Assembly (NCBI RefSeq): GCF_021608135.1 | Contig: NZ_JAKIHL010000028.1 | Location: 1-48,301, forward strand | Reading direction: 5' to 3' | From: Microaerobacter geothermalis | GTDB taxonomy: Bacteria; Bacillota; Bacilli; DSM-22679 | Length of the DNA stretch: 48,301 bases | In this document: positions 44,931-48,301 of the stretch, one piece after another | Layout of the letters: each line of letters begins with the position of its first letter | How positions within the stretch are numbered: position 1 is the first letter of the stretch | Translations under genes and position numbers: made by a program | The notes under the pieces: generated by a model | Databases searched by the model: none | What the model was told of the DNA's origin: nothing | What the model saw: the letters and a program-made list of their open reading frames with translations, nothing else

Positions 44931-45320
44931 TTACGAGGGAAGTAAATTTAAAACGGTTTCTATAATGATAGTAATGATGGGAATCGCCAAAACCATAATT
45001 AAAATTTTTCCCGCTAATTCAATCTTTGAGGCAATTGCGCCCTGACCTGCATCTTTGGTTATTTGCGCTCCGAACTCTGCAATATAGGCAATTCCAATAA
45101 TTTTTAAGATCGTTTCCAAAAAAACCATATTGACATTTGCCTGAACTGCCACTTTTTCTAAAATCTGGATGACCTCAGAGATTTTCCCAACGAGATAGAA
45201 AAAAATAATCACACCTATAAAAATCGTAAGCAAAAAGGCAAATAACGGCTTATGTTCTTTTAAAATAAGGATCAGTATGGTAGAAACTAAACCTAGCCCA
45301 ACAATCTGAATAATTTCCAT
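44931..45320 (-). CDS. spoIIIAD: Stage III sporulation protein AD
   Basis: 129 aa with three to four membrane segments (IVGLGLVSTILILILKEH, FAFLLTIFIGVIIFFYLVG, ILIMVLAIPIITIIIETV). Usual length for AD. Lies between AC and AE with gaps of about 12 nt. Confidence 0.93.
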   Translation of the reverse strand: MEIIQIVGLGLVSTILILILKEHKPLFAFLLTIFIGVIIFFYLVGKISEVIQILEKVAVQANVNMVFLETILKIIGIAYIAEFGAQITKDAGQGAIASKIELAGKILIMVLAIPIITIIIETVLNLLPS

Positions 45321-45332
45321 GAATCTATCTCC

Positions 45333-45536
45333 TTAACGAAACAGAAATACACGTTTTATCTCCTGAAATAGATCACTTAGGTAATTAATCACCAAAAAAA
45401 GTATGATGACAAAACCGATTAACGTGACCCAATTGGAAATTTCTTCTCTCCCCATTTGTTTTAATACGGTATGAATAATGGCAAGGACAATCCCGATACC
45501 TGCGATTTGAAAAATGGCATTTACGTCATAACTCAT
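45333..45536 (-). CDS. spoIIIAC: Stage III sporulation protein AC
   Basis: 67 aa with two membrane segments (IFQIAGIGIVLAIIHTVLK and WVTLIGFVIILFLVINYL) linked by KQMGREEIS. Matches SpoIIIAC in length and motif. Confidence 0.93.
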   Translation of the reverse strand: MSYDVNAIFQIAGIGIVLAIIHTVLKQMGREEISNWVTLIGFVIILFLVINYLSDLFQEIKRVFLFR

Positions 45537-45548
45537 TTTATCCCACCC

Positions 45549-46067
45549 CTACAGCATCAAAATTACAATTAAGATACCAGATAAAACTCCCAGGCTTTTA
45601 CTTACCTTTGCATATTTTTCATGATCTTCCTTGGCTTGCAACTCTTCTACCTCCAGATTGGCTAAGGCGAGATGAATATGTTTTACCTGGTCTGCTTTTC
45701 CTGACAAACCGATCACATGTCCCAATTGTAGAAGAATCTCATACTCAGATTTTTTTAGAAAGGTGTTTCTCCATTCTTCATTTAGCGAGTATTTCCAGCA
45801 CTCGATAAAAGATAGTCCATCCCCATTTTCTAAACGCTTGGCGGTCTGGATAAATAATGAACTTACCGGTTCCTTTATTCTTTTTCCAATATGGCGAAAT
45901 GCTTCATTGATCGGCGTTGCGCCATACACCACTTCTGTCTCCAGCATCTTCAAAGCACTCCGCAAATTTCTGATCTGGTTTGGCCTTTCAGCATAGGTTT
46001 TTGCCAAATAGAAACCGAAATAGGTGGTGGCAAATACAACAATGGAGGCACCCAATATCTTCATCAT
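45549..46067 (-). CDS. spoIIIAB: Stage III sporulation protein AB
   Basis: 172 aa with terminal membrane helices (about 4-20 and 155-171) and a helical middle (RNLRSALKMLETEVVYGATPINEAF) related to the GspF fold of secretion systems. ATG overlaps the spoIIIAA stop (ATGA); GGAG lies 8 nt ahead. Confidence 0.93.
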   Translation of the reverse strand: MMKILGASIVVFATTYFGFYLAKTYAERPNQIRNLRSALKMLETEVVYGATPINEAFRHIGKRIKEPVSSLFIQTAKRLENGDGLSFIECWKYSLNEEWRNTFLKKSEYEILLQLGHVIGLSGKADQVKHIHLALANLEVEELQAKEDHEKYAKVSKSLGVLSGILIVILML

Positions 46068-47026
46068 TGCACTATCTCCTTTAAAAGGGAGCGAAACTGA
46101 TCGTCATACACAGCATGAATCGTCCCTGGACCTTTTTTCCGGGATAAAATCACATATCTCTCAAAAAATCGCTGCTGTATCATCTGTGACAGGGTTGGTC
46201 TTCTGGCCACTTCATCAATATCAGTTCCGTGGGCGGTTGTCAGGATTTTAACCCCGGCATGGAGAGCCTCCTGGAGGGCATAAACGTCCTCTTTCCGGCC
46301 AATTTCATCAGCGACCAAGATATCAGGGGACATGGAACGGATCATCATCATCATCCCTTCAGCCTTCGGGCATCCATCCAACACGTCAGTCCTTGGACCC
46401 ACGTCCTTCTGAGGAATTCCCATTACGCATCCGGCAATTTCTGATCTTTCGTCCACTAAGCCGATTTTGTAGCTGGAAATATGTCTCTCAATGCTCCCGT
46501 AACTTAATTGACGAACTAAATCCCGAAGGAGAGTAGTTTTGCCACACTGGGGTGGCGAGATAATCAAGGTACTCCTTAGTGATCGGTTCTCAAAAAGATA
46601 TGGCAATAACTTAGAAGCAGCTCCTACCTTTTCCCTAGCAAATCGTATGTTAAAGCTGGTTATTTCTTTTATATGGTGAATCCCCCCACCTTGAAGGATT
46701 ACTTTTCCGGATATACCAATCCGATGCCCCCCCGGAATGGTGATATAACCTCTCTTTAACTCTTCTTCAAGGGTATATAAGGAATGATTGCTGATCAGAT
46801 TCATCAGTTTTATGCAATCTTCAGGATTTACTTTAAACCCCTCTTCAGAATGGGATGTCAGCTTGCCAGATGGGGTAATAAATTCAGATCTCCCGTTCCA
46901 AATTACTTCAAGCGGTTTCTGAACCCGAATCCTTATCTCTTCCAATTCCACTAATACTTCGGTCGGAAGGGTTTGAATTAATTGCCTGACAGAAGCAGGA
47001 AGAATTCTCAATATATCTTTTACCAT
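46064..47026 (-). CDS. spoIIIAA: Stage III sporulation protein AA (ATPase)
   Basis: 320-aa AAA/GspE-like ATPase that powers the SpoIIIA apparatus. Walker A SPPQCGKTT at about 158-166, Walker B DILVADEIG, and a final sensor-like TTAHGTDIDEV. First gene of the eight-gene spoIIIA operon, which in B. subtilis is SigE-dependent. Confidence 0.96.
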   Translation of the reverse strand: MVKDILRILPASVRQLIQTLPTEVLVELEEIRIRVQKPLEVIWNGRSEFITPSGKLTSHSEEGFKVNPEDCIKLMNLISNHSLYTLEEELKRGYITIPGGHRIGISGKVILQGGGIHHIKEITSFNIRFAREKVGAASKLLPYLFENRSLRSTLIISPPQCGKTTLLRDLVRQLSYGSIERHISSYKIGLVDERSEIAGCVMGIPQKDVGPRTDVLDGCPKAEGMMMMIRSMSPDILVADEIGRKEDVYALQEALHAGVKILTTAHGTDIDEVARRPTLSQMIQQRFFERYVILSRKKGPGTIHAVYDDQFRSLLKEIVQ

Positions 47027-47135
47027 GTAAGAGCACTCCCCATTTAACTTTGTCCACTCGATTTACCTAATTCATATGCGCGCTTGGACAATTTATGCCA
47101 TTAAGAACAAAATCTCATTAGCAGTTTCTCCACAT

Positions 47136-47177
47136 AAAAAAGCGGTTTTTAGCGATAAAGCTAAAAACCGCTTTTTT
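47136..47177. terminator. Strong terminator upstream of spoIIIAA
   Basis: An 18-bp perfect stem (AAAAAAGCGGTTTTTAGC and its complement) with loop GATAAA, and T-runs on both strands. It ends the zinc-ribbon gene and insulates the spoIIIA operon, whose promoter must lie in 47027-47135. Confidence 0.92.
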
Positions 47178-47196
47178 TGTTGATAAATCCACATAC

Positions 47197-47634
47197 CTAT
47201 TGCCTTATTTCATCATCCACGTTTTCATGAAGGAGATCATCATTTAGGATAATCAATTCATCGCATTCCGGGCATCGTATCTCGACCACGTCATCGTCTT
47301 CAAAAACATCTGAATCAACGCGGATAAATTCCGTACATTTTGGACATTTCAGTTCAAAATATCTGAGATCGTCATCATCATGTAAATCATCGTCTAAATC
47401 ATCATCATCTTCTTCAAAGAGAAAATCCTCCACATCACTTAAATCTTCGTCAATTGCCTCCACATATTCATCCTGTTCTTTCATTCTTTGATTTAATTTT
47501 CTTATCTCTCTACCCATTTCTTCCATCAAATAAATTAATTCATTAATAATTCGTCCTTCTTTCTTGTTTTCTGTAATATCTAATCCTTCTGCTAATCCAC
47601 GTAAATACGCCAGTTGGCTTTCCATTTGTTCCAT
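47197..47634 (-). CDS. CD1247-type protein with acidic linker and zinc ribbon
   Basis: 145 aa. Residues 1-58 form a helical N-terminal domain (SQLAYLRGLAEGLDI) typical of CD1247-like proteins of Firmicutes; 60-90 are a very acidic stretch (runs of Asp/Glu); about 94-127 carry CPKC and CPEC, a two-CxxC zinc ribbon. Function unknown. Placed between yqhV and spoIIIAA. Confidence 0.85.
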   Translation of the reverse strand: MEQMESQLAYLRGLAEGLDITENKKEGRIINELIYLMEEMGREIRKLNQRMKEQDEYVEAIDEDLSDVEDFLFEEDDDDLDDDLHDDDDLRYFELKCPKCTEFIRVDSDVFEDDDVVEIRCPECDELIILNDDLLHENVDDEIRQ

Positions 47635-47708
47635 GCAACTTCCTCCCTTTTAAATCTATCCTCCATAGTATAACTATATGAGGATACTTTTACACCATAA
47701 AGGGGAAG

Positions 47709-47981
47709 CTATTTTTTGACTCCAATAAGGATGAGAGAAACACCAAGGACAATCCATAAAAGTTTGGAATATGACAATTTATCCGATAATCCCAAAACCC
47801 CTATCGTTGTCGTTGTGATGAGAATAACCGGTCCAACTAGTGCTAATGCAGAATTTATCATAAGCGCCTTTTCAACCTGATTAGACTTTAAAATAAGCAG
47901 AGCGGCAAAAATCTCTATACTCCCGGATAATATCCTAAGACTTGCCATGCCTAGGACAGCTTTTTCAAATAGGTCAAACAT
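47709..47981 (-). CDS. yqhV: DUF2619 membrane protein YqhV
   Basis: 90-aa protein with three membrane segments: ASLRILSGSIEIFAALLIL, ALALVGPVILITTTTIGVLG, and LLWIVLGVSLILIGVKK. B. subtilis YqhV, also beside spoIIIAA, has the same length and motifs (SxxxE, NSxLAxVGP). I chose ATG 47981, nine bases after GGGAG; the in-frame ATG at 47987 is too close to it, and the open extension to 48095 enters the terminal repeat and is not part of YqhV. Confidence 0.9.
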   Translation of the reverse strand: MFDLFEKAVLGMASLRILSGSIEIFAALLILKSNQVEKALMINSALALVGPVILITTTTIGVLGLSDKLSYSKLLWIVLGVSLILIGVKK

Positions 47982-48031
47982 ATCCATCACTCCCAATGAC
48001 GAAATAAAACTAGGTTTCTCAGATTTTTTAA

Positions 48032-48301
48032 AGACGTGTAAATCTTTGATATGAAAATAATTCCCTCCCGGGTCATACTGATCTAAAAATGTCAAGTGCT
48101 TGGTATCAATTTCCAGATAAAAATGGGTATAGGGATGCCCGGGATAATCGTTGTAAATGTTTCCAGTAGTTATGATGCAGTATTCTTCTGAACTTCGTAT
48201 CCTAATTGACGCACCTTAGCGATAAAATATCTTTCCATTCGTTCTTGGTTTCGCTTCTGTAAAAAGTCTTCACCTAACTCTTTATAGTGATCATCGTTTA
48301 A
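48032..48301. repeat. Right copy of the 270-bp terminal inverted repeat
   Basis: Exact reverse complement of 1-270. It ends (48032) about 50 bp upstream of the YqhV start. Its inner edge keeps the first ~27 bases of the palindromic element (CATATCAAAGATTTACACG on the minus strand) without the rest. Confidence 0.95.
48170..48301 (-). pseudogene. C-terminal tail of the same transposase-like protein (partial)
   Basis: Identical 43-residue tail to 1-132, on the opposite strand, with its body beyond the right window edge. Family not assigned. Both copies point into the window. Confidence 0.4.

Noticed and set aside
47071-47100. SigE promoter for spoIIIAA (GGCATAAAT and CATATGAA on the minus strand)
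   Set aside because: Position is right and the hexamers are similar, but the spacer is only 12 nt and the -10 match is partial; too weak to list as a feature.
47987-48095. N-terminal extension of YqhV through the terminal repeat
   Set aside because: The open frame continues into sequence shared with the left end of the window, while YqhV homologues have about 90 residues and a ribosome-binding site precedes 47981.

Overview
The window looks like a chromosomal segment of a spore-forming, low-GC Bacillales bacterium. It carries spoIIIA(A-H), spoIVB, spo0A, yqhV and the conserved Bacillus order accB-accC-asp23-nusB-folD-xseA-xseB-ispA-dxs-tlyA-nadK-argR-recN-spoIVB-spo0A, followed by a bkd branched-chain acid cluster. 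Almost every gene is on the minus strand, so transcription runs from high to low coordinates. An OLE RNA gene and ferredoxin-linked 2-oxoacid oxidoreductase genes suggest a facultatively or strictly anaerobic and/or extremophilic member of the order. No rRNA, tRNA or CRISPR array was found.

Reading from the right end along the direction of transcription: yqhV, a CD1247-type zinc-ribbon protein, the eight-gene spoIIIA operon (feeding-tube/channel complex of the forespore), accB-accC (acetyl-CoA carboxylase), an envelope-stress trio (Asp23, AmaP, DUF2273), namA, nusB, folD, xseA, xseB, ispA, then a ~620-nt structured non-coding RNA (OLE RNA) with its own promoter, its membrane partner gene oapA, dxs, tlyA, nadK, argR, recN, spoIVB and spo0A.

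Next comes a four-gene operon of SteA, a SteB/MctB-like membrane protein, a GT2 glycosyltransferase and a short MraY-like membrane transferase, which suggests lipid-linked glycan or cell-division work. Then DUF2627 (plus strand) and bkdR, a sigma-54 activator. A good sigma-54 promoter with dyad sites upstream starts the ptb-bcd-buk-ATPase-vor(delta, alpha, beta, gamma)-lpdV-bkdAA-bkdAB-bkdB cluster. This cluster encodes both an NAD-linked BKDH complex and a ferredoxin-linked VOR-type enzyme for the same kind of substrates, plus Ptb-Buk to make ATP from the acyl-CoA. After bkdB lie a tiny plus-strand membrane peptide (Prli42-like), split methylmalonyl-CoA mutase, a cobalamin-binding domain fused to methylmalonyl-CoA epimerase, and a carboxyltransferase (MmdA/PccB type). 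These would take propionyl-CoA from valine/isoleucine to succinyl-CoA.

Two kinds of repeats stand out. First, the outermost 270 bases of the two window ends are perfect inverted copies, each carrying the 3' tail of a transposase-like gene whose body lies outside the window. Second, a dispersed imperfect-palindrome element of about 200 bp (two near-complete copies, at least five partial copies, in both orientations) sits in intergenic gaps. It behaves like a MITE-type element.
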